From contig CALZFC010000042.1 of the NCBI GenBank assembly GCA_945643635.1, positions 1,587,501-1,651,500 on the forward strand: 64,000 nt of DNA, in the 5' to 3' direction. The position numbers and the translations under genes are program-made. The notes under the pieces were generated by a model. That model was not told the DNA's origin. It did not search any database and was given only the letters and a program-made list of their open reading frames with translations. This document shows positions 26,753 through 39,492 of this stretch, in pieces; positions within the stretch are counted from its first letter, which is position 1, and the number at the start of each line of letters is the position of its first letter. This DNA is from Allodiplogaster sudhausi (lineage: Eukaryota > Nematoda > Chromadorea > Rhabditida > Diplogasteridae).

Positions 26753-29204
26753 GTTACTTCTTGATTTGTCCTCTCTTTGCTTCGCTTTTTCCCTTGTCCT
26801 TCGCTTTCTTCGCTCTGTCCTTCGCTTTCTCCTGCTTCGATTCGCTTTGTCCACTTTGCACTGTCGGTGGTCTCAAGCCCGACGACGATAATGGCAGAAC
26901 TATGATCTGTCATCCACGTCCATATTCAATTTCTCTCTCTCTCTCTCTCTCGCTGTCCTCTCTCTCTCACTCCATTCTTTCTCTCCATTTCTCTCTCTTC
27001 CTATTTCATTCTCTCTCTCTTTCTCTCTCTTTCTGTCTTTCTCCATCTAGGATCCAAGGGTCGTACAGACCCGAGATAGAACAGGGCCGGCCAGGCCAGG
27101 CCCAAAATTCCAGGGCCCGAAATCTGCTTGAAATAGTGAGAGATTGAGAAATAGAGAGGAGAACGAGAGATAGAAATGAAATTGAACAGCGAATTAGATG
27201 GCTGATCATAGTTTTGCAATTATCATTGTCGATCTTCAGACAATCACTATGGCCTGCGTAGCGCAGTAAGGTGCGCGCTAGCTTGGTCTTTTGAGCGTCG
27301 CAAGTTCGAATCCCAAACGTGGAGAACGTTTTGACTAGGAAAAAGGAAAGAGAGTCAAAACGATAGCTCAAAGTGGGTGATCCTTCAAAGCGAAGCAAAG
27401 AGAGAAGAAATTAAGAAGTAACAGCGATAGAGAGAGAGAGAGAGAGAGAGAGTGTATTTGGGAAGCAAGTGGCTGACCGCCTGTCAAGGATTCGGTTACG
27501 ATTGGTATGGCGCAGTGGTTTACGCGCTGGATTGTAATTTTGTTTGTCTCAGGTTTGAGCCCCAATCGCAGTAAATGTTTTGCTGCGCTTTTGGATTTCA
27601 ATTTGGAAAAGTACATTTAAAAAAATATTTTCCACAGCGGGGAGAGTATGTTCTTATGTTTTCGAAATTGAAATCTGGCAATGTACGGAAAACTACGGAA
27701 GGTATGGAATTTTCGTGGCATGGACTCTACCAGCTCTGAAGAACAACGTCAAAATGCACCCTAAGATTGTTTGAAGCTGAGCAGCCCGATGACCAGGTGG
27801 CGTATTGGTATGCTTGCAACGAGGATGAGCGGAGTGGCTGGTGTTCGGTTCTACTTTTGAAGAAATTTGTTCAATTTCTTTTGCAAGATTTGTTTAGCCG
27901 TACTTTTTTACTTGTAACATTAAAAGGCACTTGATAAGACAAAAGGATACTAAATATGAAGTCTGAAACTGCAATTTAAAGATATACTGTTCGAGCAAAT
28001 GCCTTCATAAATTTCACTGACACGAAGACACATTGACGCACTACGAATTGTGGTGTTCCTGCACCACCAAATTCACAAAATTTTCCGCTTTGGTGAATAT
28101 GCATTATCCTGACATTTTAATGCTCAATTATGGTGAAAACCGAGTGCCTGAATCCAAATATGCAAACCAAATTGACGTGCGGTTATCAAGAAACGCACAA
28201 ATTTGATCGGACATTTTGGAACTTTCCGAAAGTTCCGAAATTTCCTGCACCCCTGGTTGTTGAGCGGTACTGTATATTTCCATAGATAATTCCAGCCGGC
28301 GTTTTCAATTGCGCGCTGCGCTGAATATTTTGCACAACTCAATGGGAAGAAAGTGATGACGACAGCAAGGAATACGCTCTTTCTATGGAAAATGACGTTC
28401 TATCTCAGAGGACAACGCAAGTCAACTTTGCACAATCTTCATCATAATGTCAACACTTTAAAACTAAAGATTATTGCAATTTTTCACCCGACATAATATG
28501 TTAAAAAAATGTTTTTAATGTATGTACACATAAAGAGATGATGCGTGTAGATAAAGTAGCCAAATGAACTGCTTCTATGCAAAGTACAATTTGATTTCCT
28601 CATCTCTCTCTCCCTTCTTACCTTTATACTCTGGAAATGCAGTGGTGAGTGGCGAACGACCGATCTTCTCAGCGAAGAGATCTTTCTTATTGAGGAAGAG
28701 AATCATGGAAGTGTTGATGAACCAGCGAGAGTTGCAGATGGACTCGAAGAGTCTCATCGACTCCACCATTCGGTTCTGGTGAGGAAAGAGAAATGAAGAC
28801 GAGGTACAAAGAAATTGTCGTCCTCTCAATTTCTGCGCATTCGTCAATAAGGCTAATTTTGAGGTCAAAAATCACCGAATTGCGTAGAAACAAATTTTCA
28901 TTCTGTGTCTTGTGCTTGTAGCTACAAAATGTGTTGCAATTTTCGCATTGAAAAAAATGCGCAAAAGAGGGGCGAGGAGAGAGAGAGAGTCTAAAAATTA
29001 TTTAACAAACAGCCAACACGTGATTACGAAAAATGTAAAAAGCTTAAAATGTTGCTCACTGTGTGATCTCTTACTCCTCGACGCTTTCACTTTCAGCCTC
29101 TTTCGCTTGCTTTCCTCCCTAGTTTCACTATCACTATCTCCCTTTCTCTCTCTCTCTCTCACTTTCTTACTCAATCACGCTCTCTCTCTTTCTCTCTCCT
29201 TCTC

Positions 29205-29254
<50 letters not shown>

Positions 29255-32200
29255 TTCTTACTCTCCCACGCTCTCTCTCTCCCTCTCGCTCTCTTTCTTA
29301 CTCTCCCACGCTCTCTCTCTCCCTCTCTCTCTCTTACTCTCCCACGCTCTCTCTCTCTCCCCCTCTCTTTCTTTCTTACTCTCCCACGCTCTCTTTCTCT
29401 AACCGTTGATTCATCCTCGAAAAGCACTTGGTCGTACTCGCTGATGGCAGCTATGAAAATGATTGCGTTGACATCCTCGAAGCAGTGAATCCACTTCTTC
29501 CGCTCTGATCGCTGGCCGCCGACGTCGAAGACTCTGGAGAAAAGAAACGTGAAGATGGCGAGAGAGAAAGAAAAGCAGAGAAAGAAAGAATGAAAAATAA
29601 GTTGAAGAAAGAGAATGAATGAACAAGAAAGCTAACCGAAAGTCGACGTTCTTCATCTGGAACTTGACCTCAACAATGCCCGTCGTCTTAATTCGGGAGA
29701 GGAGAATATCCTGCTCGGTGGGGACATAATCGGGCTGCGAGATTCGTTCGATACTTCCGAGGAAGCTAAAACGATAATTTGGATTATTACCAATCTATAT
29801 TTTTTTACCTACATACATGACTTTCGTGTTTCTGAGAAGTGCTAAAGTCATGGCTATAACGTTTCTTTGGGTTACATTTAGCTAAGCAGATTGTCATTGC
29901 GCGCAGTGTGCCAGCACTTTCAATCGAGTAATCTCCGGCATAAATAGATTACGCAGCTGATTTGCGTGGGCAATTTTCCAGCGCGAAAATGCCAAAATTA
30001 AAGTCTGCTCTGTTAGCTTCAGAGTTCTTCTTTTAAAACAAAAAAATTCTACGAAAGCGAGGTACGGAATACAGCGAAAAGTAAATAGATAATGAGACCA
30101 ATTGAAGCATATGCTTGGTGTTGTTATGATTGAAACTGCTCTCTGATCGCTGCATACAAATTATTCTGCCTATATAATTTGCAGTTGCTACAATCTCTCT
30201 TTGATTCTACTGTTTGTTCGGATGTCAATGCGACGTAACATTTGTGGCTGAACGGCAGAAGTGGCTATTTCTTGGAAATATTTATGTACATATGCACATG
30301 CATACGTACAAACTCAGAAAAAAAGAGTAAAACTGCGGTAATTCTGCTGTTGAAGTACAGAGTGCACTTAGAGGGCAAGCTTACTAGACAGATGATTCCG
30401 GCAGTTGGTATTCGTTGCCACGAGCTACAGCGTCCACACTCACTGCCCGATCGGCCCAGAGAGAAAGCAACGCCTCAAAAAAATTCTGCAATCAGGAGAG
30501 GACAGACAATTGGTGAGATTAACAAAAACTACTTCATGTAAAGAGTAGAACGTTTTAAAGAGTAGATCCGAGAATTCCACTAGCCTTGGTGACTTCTGGG
30601 GTGAATCTTTCTGACTCTCTCCCCGATTTGACGACGTCCATGACTGTTCTGACATCGGACTTAAAAGGAAACAGTTGAGCAGTTCATGCATTTGCATTGC
30701 CGAGCAGATGTTTTCATCGTAGCTTTGATAGCCAACCTCCTTGGACGGATTCTCCAGTTGGATGCGCAGCTGAGGCAAGGCGCGGAGAATCGAAGCGAGA
30801 GCCGTGACCGTGTTGTTGTAGATCACGCCACGCTGCTGCTCTGCCTCTTGCTCCGTGAAGCCGTGGTCGTGCAGTATTCTGAACAGAGAGAGAGAGACAG
30901 AGACAGAGAGAAAGCGAAAGATGATAAAATAAATGATAAAGAGAAAATAGAGAAGCAGAAGCATAACGAGAGACAGAGAAAGTAATTAGAAAGGGCAAGA
31001 AACCAACGATGTCGTCATCTTTAGTTACGTGCACCTACGTATGTATGTACGTACCCACATTACTTTTATTGCGTAAATGTGCTTACTTACTAAACATACG
31101 TATTTAAACATTGGAATGTGGAACATAGGAAGGAAATAGAACCGAATGGCGAAGCATGCAATGTGTTTTTTTTGTAGACGAAGGTATGTATGTATTTTCA
31201 AATATTTCTGAATGTAACCATTATTCGCAACACCTGCACACATACATACATACATATGTATGTACATAGAAACGTGAATACATACATAAATAGTTATCTT
31301 AAAATTAAACGTCTACATATTCGGATCCCGTATTACGTTTAGGGTAATCTAATCGAGCAGCTGCTTCATACAGAAATGTACTATACATAGTTTTCCCAGC
31401 TGATTTGATTCATGCATGTAGTTTATGCTTGAACATTTTAATCCTGAAGTTTCAAGTTTCTAGCATCGTAAGCATACCTAGTTTCCACTTTACCTTAGAG
31501 TCAGTGAACTCTTAGAACAACGAATCGTCATTCTTTGCAATTCTATAGAATCGCCTTTTCAATATACTCTCAAAAGATAGATCTAAAGTCACATTTCGTC
31601 TTTTCAGAGATCTGTCTATAGCGAATAGAAATGCATATAAAGGGGACCAGGATATGTATAATAAATTCCCTGATAGTGTGGTCATTAGAAGAACCGTCCT
31701 TGTGTTGTCACTGATAGCTGATATATCCGTTTTTAACCCAACTAGTTTCAACATGAATTTAGCGAAAATGGTTAAATATAATCAGAGCTTTTGAATGGAG
31801 TGCAAATTAGAGATCAGAAAAAAGACTCTACGAGAGAATTGCTCACCTCATCTGCTTGAGCACTGTGCTCTTCCCGCATTCACCAGCACCTGAAAATGGA
31901 ATGGATCAATATACATAATATTAGTGAATACTCTAATATGTACATTAATTATTGCTTTTTGTGCTCAGCTACATATGTCAGAAGCTTCCAAATGCGTTTT
32001 TTAGTCTTAAGATGGATATCTCTATAAACACTGCGTTTCCTTATCATTAAATATCTTTTTTAATCTTGATTTCGTATTCTCAGAATGGCCAACGTCTTTC
32101 CCAAAGACTCCATTGCCGTTTGAGAATGCCTTTCCGTTTGCAGCCAATAGATCGGATATCTCTATTGCTATGGAGATTAGGGCAGGATAAAAGAAAAGGG

Positions 32201-33274
32201 TTTTTTTTTGAAACAAGGGACTAATAGGTATTGCTTTTTCAAGTGCTTTATTGAATACCCGGAGGAGGTCAGCGAGAAAATTTCTGGACATCTTTTAGCT
32301 TCAATAAATTCCACATCTCAACATTAAATTCGCACCTATCAGGAGCTTCTCACAATCAGAAACATTGTCTAGCTTCCACACGTTCTCACCATCTAACATT
32401 TCTTTCACCAGTCAAGTTGTATGCTTACAAATTTGACAATTAATTGTAGCTCTGAGCGATTATTATGCGGTATAGATCGGCAGGCTACATTTCTAACCAT
32501 GGAGAACTTAAAATTTAAATTAATCGATACATCACAATCATTCCTTTCTTGCAACTCTCGCAAAAATAAACGATTGTTCTGGTTTAGCCCTTAAAGAAGG
32601 ACGATCATTGAAAAATTATGTGATATTTCAAATTGCCGATGCCCTTCGCACTCTCATTCGCGCGTGCTATTTTCACGCGGCGTGTTTGTGCGACGAGCGA
32701 AATAGCATGCGAGAATGAGAGTGAGGAATCACGTGGCATACGCGGCAATTCGAACCTGCATTCAATATTTTTCCGTGATCGCCCTTCTTTAAGAAAACAT
32801 ATATCTTTGTATGCATGTAGTTTTGCAATCATTCCATTCCAAATCAAGTTCTCGCTATTTCATAATTTCCTAGTTCAACCAAAGTAGACTCTTTCCTGCC
32901 AAGAGCATGAATGAAATTTAACTTCTTGACCAGAAACGATCGAAGAAATTACTACTTCGAAATGGCAGAAGTCAACTTGAGATCTGTATGAGAACACATT
33001 GCAATTATGCAAGAAGCTTGCAAATTTTGAGGTTCCATTTCTACAAGAAAGCTTGCCTGAATCCGAGGCTCAAATCTGAAATTTCCCTGTAAATCCTAGA
33101 ACTTTTTTTTGCTGCATAGTATAGAGAAGTGAAAGAAGGACGTAGAAAAGACTTGCCGAGCAGCAGAAGTTTGACGACTTTGCTCTGCGCGAGATGGCCC
33201 TGCATCATCTCCTTGTCGATGGCCTTGCTCTTCTGCTGCAACTCCTTCTCCTCCGTCGACTGGCAGACGCCCAT
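25565..33274 (-). CDS. G-protein alpha subunit, Gi/o type (nematode GPA family)
   Basis: Exons in reading order: 33274-33157, 31889-31847, 30878-30737, 30659-30585, 30473-30385, 29765-29637, 29533-29404, 28775-28622, 25752-25565. They total 1068 nt, 355 residues plus stop, the normal length for the family. Visible: N-terminal MGVC (myristoylation Gly2, palmitoylation Cys4), P-loop GAGECGKST, switch I Arg in [31 protein letters not shown] and the C-terminus NLQGCGLY, whose Cys at -4 is the pertussis-toxin site of Gi/o proteins. It binds and hydrolyses GTP and couples membrane receptors to effectors; nematode relatives (GPA-3, GPA-13, ODR-3) work in sensory neurons. The exact orthologue is not assigned. 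Introns 1 (G|GCAAGT) and 4 (AAG|GCTAGT) need GC donors to give the right protein. An in-frame upstream TTG is not a start; ATG at 33274 is. Confidence 0.95.
26608..26672 (-). other. tRNA-like pol III box pair, left arm copy
   Basis: Read on the minus strand, the sequence has a box-A-like TGGCGCAGTG near 26669-26660 and a box-B-like GGTTCGAGCCCC at 26625-26614. It is the mirror copy of 27504-27572. A full tRNA cloverleaf is not supported because the T and anticodon stems do not pair well. Confidence 0.5.
26680..27040. repeat. (CT)n tracts within the foldback element
   Basis: CT runs at 26680-26756 and 26930-27040, matched by GA runs at about 27425-27455 and 27140-27175 on the other arm. They account for all long open frames in this part. 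Confidence 0.9.
27251..27324 (+). other. tRNA-like sequence with A and B boxes
   Basis: TAGCGCAGTAAGG (27259-27271) matches an internal pol III A box, followed by GCGC that can close a D stem, and GTTCGAATCCC (27304-27314) matches a B box at a tRNA-like distance. Acceptor and T stems do not pair, so this looks like a decayed tRNA-derived segment of the repeat, not a working tRNA gene. Its counterpart in the left half is not tRNA-like. Confidence 0.5.
27504..27572 (+). other. tRNA-like pol III box pair, right arm copy
   Basis: TGGCGCAGTGG (27508-27518) fits the A-box consensus, with GCGC/GCGC able to form the D stem, and GGTTTGAGCCC (27552-27562) is a B box with one change from the left-arm copy. 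Part of the foldback element; a SINE-like origin is possible. Confidence 0.5.
29252..29400. repeat. About 40-bp minisatellite next to a G-alpha splice donor
   Basis: Four copies of a unit containing TTACTCTCCCACGCTCTCT separated by variable CT runs. It abuts the 5' splice site of G-alpha intron 7 (GT at 29403-29402 on the minus strand), so in the pre-mRNA the intron opens with a purine-rich GA repeat. CT-rich sequence continues to about 29140. Confidence 0.85.
31030..31280. repeat. TACATA-type microsatellites
   Basis: Degenerate TATG/TACA runs (ATGTATGTACGTAC near 31036, CATACATACATACATATGTA near 31241) inside G-alpha intron 2. The same family recurs at about 15953-15980, 37908-37998, 62213-62240 and 62544-62570. 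They are partly self-complementary and non-coding. Confidence 0.8.
32591..32792. mobile_element. TTAA-flanked 0.2-kb hairpin MITE
   Basis: The left arm from TTAAAGAAGGACGATC (32591) is reverse-complementary to the right arm ending GATCGCCCTTCTTTAA (32792). The arms are about 95 bp, with matching inner words (CACTCTCATTC against GAATGAGAGTG) and a short loop around GTTTGTGCGACG. TTAA at each edge suggests a TTAA target site, as for the 2-kb palindrome in the DM gene, but the terminal sequences differ. It lies in G-alpha intron 1. Confidence 0.75.
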
Positions 33275-36200
33275 TCTTGCTGTCTCAAGAGGTCTCTTCA
33301 GGGGAAGTGATTCTTCGATGCTCTTCAAGGAGTCCTTGATCCTCTGATTCCTCTATTCTCAGAGAGGGATGGAGAGAGAGAGAGATAGAGTGTGTGTCGA
33401 GGCGAGAGAAGGAGAGAGAGAGAGAGAGTAAGAGAACTAAGGTTTTCTCTCTCTCTTTGTCTTTTTTGTCGTGGTGAGCGAGGGGGGAGTCTTGAGACGG
33501 CAGCGCGTGGCTGCCTTTGCTTGGTTACTGTGGAGGAGAGCGGGAGCAGGGGAGGGGAAAGTATCGATCGGGGAAGGAGAGAAGGCAAAAGGCTGCTACC
33601 TTCCGGGACTCCTTGAGGCAGGTGATTAAAGGTAACGAAGAGGTATGCGCTCTCTCTCTTTCTCTGGGCGGCAGAGAGAAGGAGGGAGGGAAGAGAATGG
33701 AGAGAGAAGATAGACTTAAGATTGTCGCTGACGACGGAACATGTGTGACAAAATGTCGACGTGAACTCTTCCCGTGAATGCGCGAGAAGAGTGAAAGAAG
33801 AGTGATAAGAGAGTCAGAGAGGCAGTCAATTGTTTCGTCGACTAGAGAGCACCTGCTCGCGAAGCTAGGGGCATTTCTCTTTGCTGCTGTCACCTGCAAG
33901 AACAAAAGGGATAATAGTCATAAACGTCTCTACAATTCTCATCCAATCACACGGGCATTCCTGCGAGCGAAATGATAGAGTGAGAATAGTGCGATATTGT
34001 GATGTCTACGATACTCCCATGAAAAATGCAGGTATGACATAAAGACATTAATGAAAAGATAGATACAATACTGGCCAAAATGCTATCATATAATGGTTTA
34101 GCGTTGAGTGCATCGTTTTTGAAATATGAATTATATGCACGAGAATGTTTTTCTCTGAGGATGAGTTCACAAAAATCGATATCTCATTGGCTTTGTTGAA
34201 CGGCAGATTAACTTGAAAGTGGATATTGAGAAATTAGGGGTACTTATCGGAAGAAAAGCATATGTCTTTTCACGACATTGTCATTGTCAAAGAGGGTATT
34301 CAATAGGAACGAGTTCATTGAATGTATTAAGATTCTACTCATGAATTAATCGACTTAAAATATCTTGAAAATGGTTGTTTTATTATCGTGAAGAAAATGA
34401 GTATGAAAGAGAGTTTCATAATTCTATATAAAGCCATACTTTCAAAGCAAAGAGCGAGTTCTGGTTTCCAAGTATTGGCTTCTCCCCCGCACATACAAAA
34501 AACGGAGGATGTGCTTACGAATTGCCATTGGAGCGTCATTGTTTCTCATTCCTATTACAGTATTATGTTCATGAAAAAAGTGCATTTCACAGGGTGGATG
34601 ACTAACAATACTACAATCACTAGGGTGCTTAATCCATTCCCATTATCGCCTCGATATGAAAATGAATTATGCAAGTGCTCTCTATCGGTCTCTCTCTCTC
34701 CCTCTCTCTCTCTATCTCGTTATCCTCACACCTGATATTAGAATAGGTTTCATGTGATTCTATGACTAATTGCACCAAGAGTACTTGCTAATACTCAAGC
34801 CTTCATCATTAATTAACTTCGGCAGAGCATGAAAGAATTAGAAGTTTGGAAATAAAAAGTATTATACAACTAACAACAGTAAGCCTACCCACTTATCAAT
34901 ATCACATCTAAAGGTCTAAATATTGATAAGTAAATAACTGTTGAAGACAATAAAGAACATGACGAACCGAGAATCCATGACTCTCCAACTCTTCCCTTTC
35001 TCTGTTTTTTCTCTGTTTCCCTTTTTCTCGGAGTTAACATTTATTACCTCTTATCGATGTGTCTGTATTACTTTCTTCCTTCCTACCCCCTCAACTCTCC
35101 TACTCTCTCCTTCTCTCTCACTCCCTCTCTCTCTTCTGCGAGAGTGCATGGGGCTGGCTCATGAGTAAATTAGAGGAAAAGCGTAACCAATCACAATGAC
35201 AAATAATTACTGACGCCAAAACATTCATAAAACAAATGGCAGTACAAGATTGGCAGGGAATACAGTATCTGGTGGCTCTCCGATGCTGCTTTCTTCGTAT
35301 GGTATAAGTGCACACTCTTTTCTAGCTGCATTCCTTTCATCAATTGGACGGAGCATTTGAAATAATCAGAAACATTAAACGATTTAATTTTACATTTCAA
35401 TAAGCGGCAAGATTTATAAGAATAAATATTCTCAAAGAAATTTTTAGAGCTATTGTTTTGTTTCATATTGAAATAATTAACAATAATGGATGCGAAAAGG
35501 AAAGTGATAAAGAACTCTCGAAATTTTTTTTACGTATGCCGAAAAACAGGCAGTAATTGTGATGTGTTATGTGCACGGTAAGCTGAAATGCAGCGTTAGG
35601 TAAAAGGAAAGTGAAGTAGGATTAAGAATACATTTCAAAATGAGTAAGCAGGACAAAATTGCGGGGTGGGCGAGTATTGTCAAACACTTCACTCATATTT
35701 TCTTCTTCTCTGTCACTTTCAAAACAAAAGATTGGCCGCCGAGAAGCACCAACCATGAATCTAAAAATGGATTCCCTTCGAAGCAAATAACACCAAGTAC
35801 GGCATACTTTAAATTCTTTTAGCTATTCTTTTTTAATTGTGGTCCATAATCATTTAACGCCAGTTCGGGAACCAAACTCAAATGTTGCATCACTATGCAA
35901 TGCGTACATTTTTTACACGGAAACTTGGGCATCCAACGGATCCGAAGCTAGTCAGCCTGAATCGTTCTGTAAAACTCTTAAGAGCTCAAGAATGTTCCTT
36001 TGAATAAGATTGATGTTAAGGAGGGATGCGCAATGTCGTCGAGTAAAAGGCCGCTGACGCTGTCACTGGTGCACTAGCGAAATCCCTGATGCTATACGCC
36101 TACATATGCCAAGGAATCGGTGCTCTTTTTCGCCTGTTTCTCCCAATCCCCTTTCCCAGTTATTTTCTTATTCTCATTCTTAATCTTTCTCAGATGGATA

Positions 36201-39200
36201 AAGATGGCTTTTGTGGAATTAAATCCTTGACGACAAAATCCGCCCGCATCTTGAATCCGACAATGTAGCTGTGCATGTCCCTGGATACCCTGAATACAAA
36301 GTGTTTGAGGAGATGCGTTGACTGCTCACAGGAAGTTTGGATTTACTCAGAGATCATTTTGATATGGACAGATGGATTAGGGGCTTGCGTACTGCTATGA
36401 ATGGTCCAAAAACCTCTTTGGAAATCCTGGTAGCAATCATTTCCCACCATGAACACTATCGGTTTTGTTATTGAACAGGGACAACAACAGGTATTAGAGA
36501 TATGTAGCAAAGTTTCAGGTAATGCGAAGAAATATTCCAGAGAACAAGTTTGCAGTCCTTGAATAAAAACTGGACTTGCACCGGGAGCTAACATTGTACA
36601 TTGAAGTAGTGCAACAAAGCTAACACTTCAAAGATACATAATTCAACTGTACCTTGTTAGAATTATAGTAAAATGATTTCTACTTTTAGCTATGCACATA
36701 TTCGCAAATTGCAGGAAGACAGACTTTAGAAGCAGAAGTTTCATCCGGATGGATTAGAAATGAATTCAATGGGAATAATGGGACATGAAATAAAAGTGTA
36801 AAAGAGGTTTTTGTTAATAACCCGTAAAACATTCTTTTAAGAGGCAGAGAAGAATGCAAACAAGTTATGCCCGCTAATGATAAAAGTGCTGAATGCGCTG
36901 ATCACGGGGGTGGGAACATTGTGCCCTGACCGGGGGAACAAGTGAGCCCGAGGCAATGCCGGCAGTTGTCTTGGCGACGTCTTGAATAACGAAGACTGCT
37001 CATGGCAGGGGAAAGGCAGGTTAGGGAGAAAGAGAGAAAGTGTGTGAGAATTGGCCAGCTTAATCATGAAGGAATGAAGTCAGCTAATCATGCTTTGGCA
37101 GTATTCTGACAATCCCTTCAGAATGTTAATCATAAGCAGCGCTACCTGTGTTTGGAAGAAGTTCCTAGTTTTAGGTCATCTACGAAAAAAGAGAACAGGT
37201 ACGGAACAAAAGTGTAACCCATCATGCTAAGCTATCAGTTCCGCAATCAGCGACGTCTTACTTGAGTGTGTGTCTGCATAGCGATGAATAATACTTCTAT
37301 AGAAAATAACGGTAAAAAACAGATTAATGTCTTTCTAGGTTTGAAGGAAAAGAAATGCAGACGGATTTCAAATGTATACGTAGCGCCTTAATTCATGATT
37401 TTATTTCTTTCAGCCCTAGAAGCATGCGAGAAAGGAGTCAGCAAAAAATTAGTTTACATTGAAAATTCCGTTCACATTTAAAAACTTTAATGAACTTCTT
37501 CGAGGAGCAGCGACATGAAATAATGTGGCCGTAAATTAGTCGAAGTAATTTTTGTCTTGCACTCTCAATGGGGGTTGGGCACTTGAAGACGGCAAAGGAA
37601 CGTGGGCGGGCCGCGTTGTTGAGGTTAAATAATTAATGGCTCGCGTCGCTCTATTATATATTACCATATGGTTTTTCGAAAAAAAAGCCGTTTGAGATTC
37701 TAGAATAGGCTGTCGAAAATTGCTAGTTACATTGATGTCACGTGAGATTGAAGAGGAGCTGAAGATGAATAAAAGTAATGTCGAGGGTTCTCATGCAGCC
37801 ACACCTAGGGAATTGCATTTGGGGTCTTGAAATATCAATATTTAGCCTTAAAGACATAATCACAATTTCCAAATGAAAGAAATTATGTGTTTGACTAGCG
37901 TTATATGTACATAGTACATACATATATGTATGTACACGTATGTACATATGTACATGTACAAACATATTGATGTATGTATGTACATAAGTACATACATATA
38001 GATGTGTGAACATTCGAAGGATCCCATTCATTCATGTGCACTTTGGTTTCATTTCGAAAAAGTGAATGGAGTGAATGGAAAGTAATTATATGAACAAGCA
38101 GAATGCTAATGGAATTGGTTAAATTCTCATTGGCTTTTCCAATTTCTTGATACGGATGTTCCATTGGATATTATGTGGGAGGTGCATTTTGTGCATGAGT
38201 GTGCTTGAGAATTCTTTCGCATAATCCTCGACGGAAGTAATGTTAGAAAATTAAACTATCGACAAAAATATCGAGATATGCAAGAAGTAAAAAAATTAGC
38301 AGAATGAAGTGGCTCTTCAATGGGCAGTTATGTGGGGCCTTCGGTTGTATCTTCGCTATCAGCTGAGAGCTTCTAATGGGATATAAAGTTCTAACTGTAC
38401 TGCTGTCCTAATAGAACATCAATTAGTGAAAACGAAAAGTTCACTTCGATTTGATTTGTACTTCAAGAACACATTCGGCATCTCTACGCACGGTTTCCAT
38501 AGCAGCTTGTTATTCTCGTTTAACTTTATTTCCATCAAAGCTCGTGTGAGATTGTCTGAGAACTAACAAAATAAAAGCAACAAAAGGAAATTAAAAATGT
38601 GAACCTAAACGCCAGACAAGTAAGTCAAAATAGTAGAATAATACTTTGTCAACCTCTGGCTTTTTCCTCTGCAGAGATACAAGTGAGATCATGCATTAGA
38701 GGTTGTTTTGTGAAATATCGGGCTCATTTTTCAGAGCCTAAAAAGTTCCTCTTTCCTCGAGGAATCTAAAATGTTACTCTTTAAAGCAGTTCAAAATGTT
38801 TTGCTTTACTTACAGCGCATGAGCGGCCACGCAATTGTATATGAAAATTGTATACGGCTCTATATGAAAGTTCGACAGAAAGATGCGCCAGGAGCAGGGA
38901 CTTCGGCGAACCGAAATAATTCTATCTTCTCCTGGCTATTTCATGATACATCCTTGGCGTTCTATTTTCCACAAGATTTTCTTGCAAATATTTCGTAGAA
39001 CGAGAATTCCATTTTCTCTCGAGATGTTCCCATTCATTCGTCTTTCAGAATGATCTTTATTGTCCTGCCAAGAAAGTGGCGAGAGGGAACGCGCCTTTTA
39101 ATCTCCATGACGCATTTGACGCCTTTCCTCAGCTTTATGAGTCCACGCGTCTAATTCGCGCCTTCCATTCTCACTCTGCTGGCGGATGAGAAATGAGAAG

Positions 39201-39492
39201 TGATAAGCGGCTGCCAGAATGGCCTTCAATGCCAGTGTTAAGGCGAAGAGTGTTCTTTTCTACTGCTCTCACTCGCTGGTCCTAAATCTCTGTTTCAATA
39301 AAACCGAACGCCATGCCGTAATCGTATAAAAAACTTTTCCAATTTTATTTTCTATCCTTTATATTTTCTCATTAAATTTTCTCAGAGTAAGTTGACATTT
39401 TTGAGCGATTTTCCCCAGAGCGAGGTTCAATCATATGGGTGCCAAACATCTCTCAAAACTCTGATCTGTGATGTTGTTCTCCTCGGAAGGTG
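33275..39492. other. Gene-poor 6.2 kb between the G-alpha and CUB genes
   Basis: Just upstream of the G-alpha ATG is a GA/CT-rich zone (33360-33450, 33640-33720) that probably holds its 5' UTR and promoter. CT runs lie at 34680-34715 and 35095-35135; a TACATA microsatellite lies at 37908-37998. Two ATG-started open frames, 36594 to 36343 (-) and 38771-38998 (+, with an acceptor-like TTACAG at 38810-38815), have no recognisable domain and are left uncalled. No RNA gene seen. Confidence 0.45.

Larger units (their letters stand above)
25908..28269. mobile_element. TA-flanked 2.36-kb foldback element in the last G-alpha intron
   Basis: The left end TACCGCTCAACAACCAGGGG (25908) is mirrored by CCCCTGGTTGTTGAGCGGTA ending at 28269. 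The outer arms (about 25910-26672 and 27508-28267, roughly 760 bp) are near-perfect reverse complements. Similarity continues, more diverged and broken by CT/GA runs, to a centre near 27090 (for example AACTATGATC at about 26898 against GATCATAGTT at 27204). TA at both ends fits a Tc1/mariner-type target site, but no transposase is present. The element fills most of the 2.87-kb intron between G-alpha exons 8 and 9 and carries tRNA-like pol III boxes. Confidence 0.85.

Noticed and set aside
27251..27324. Functional tRNA gene
   Set aside because: A and B boxes are good, but acceptor, anticodon and T stems do not pair, and the sequence is part of a repeat.
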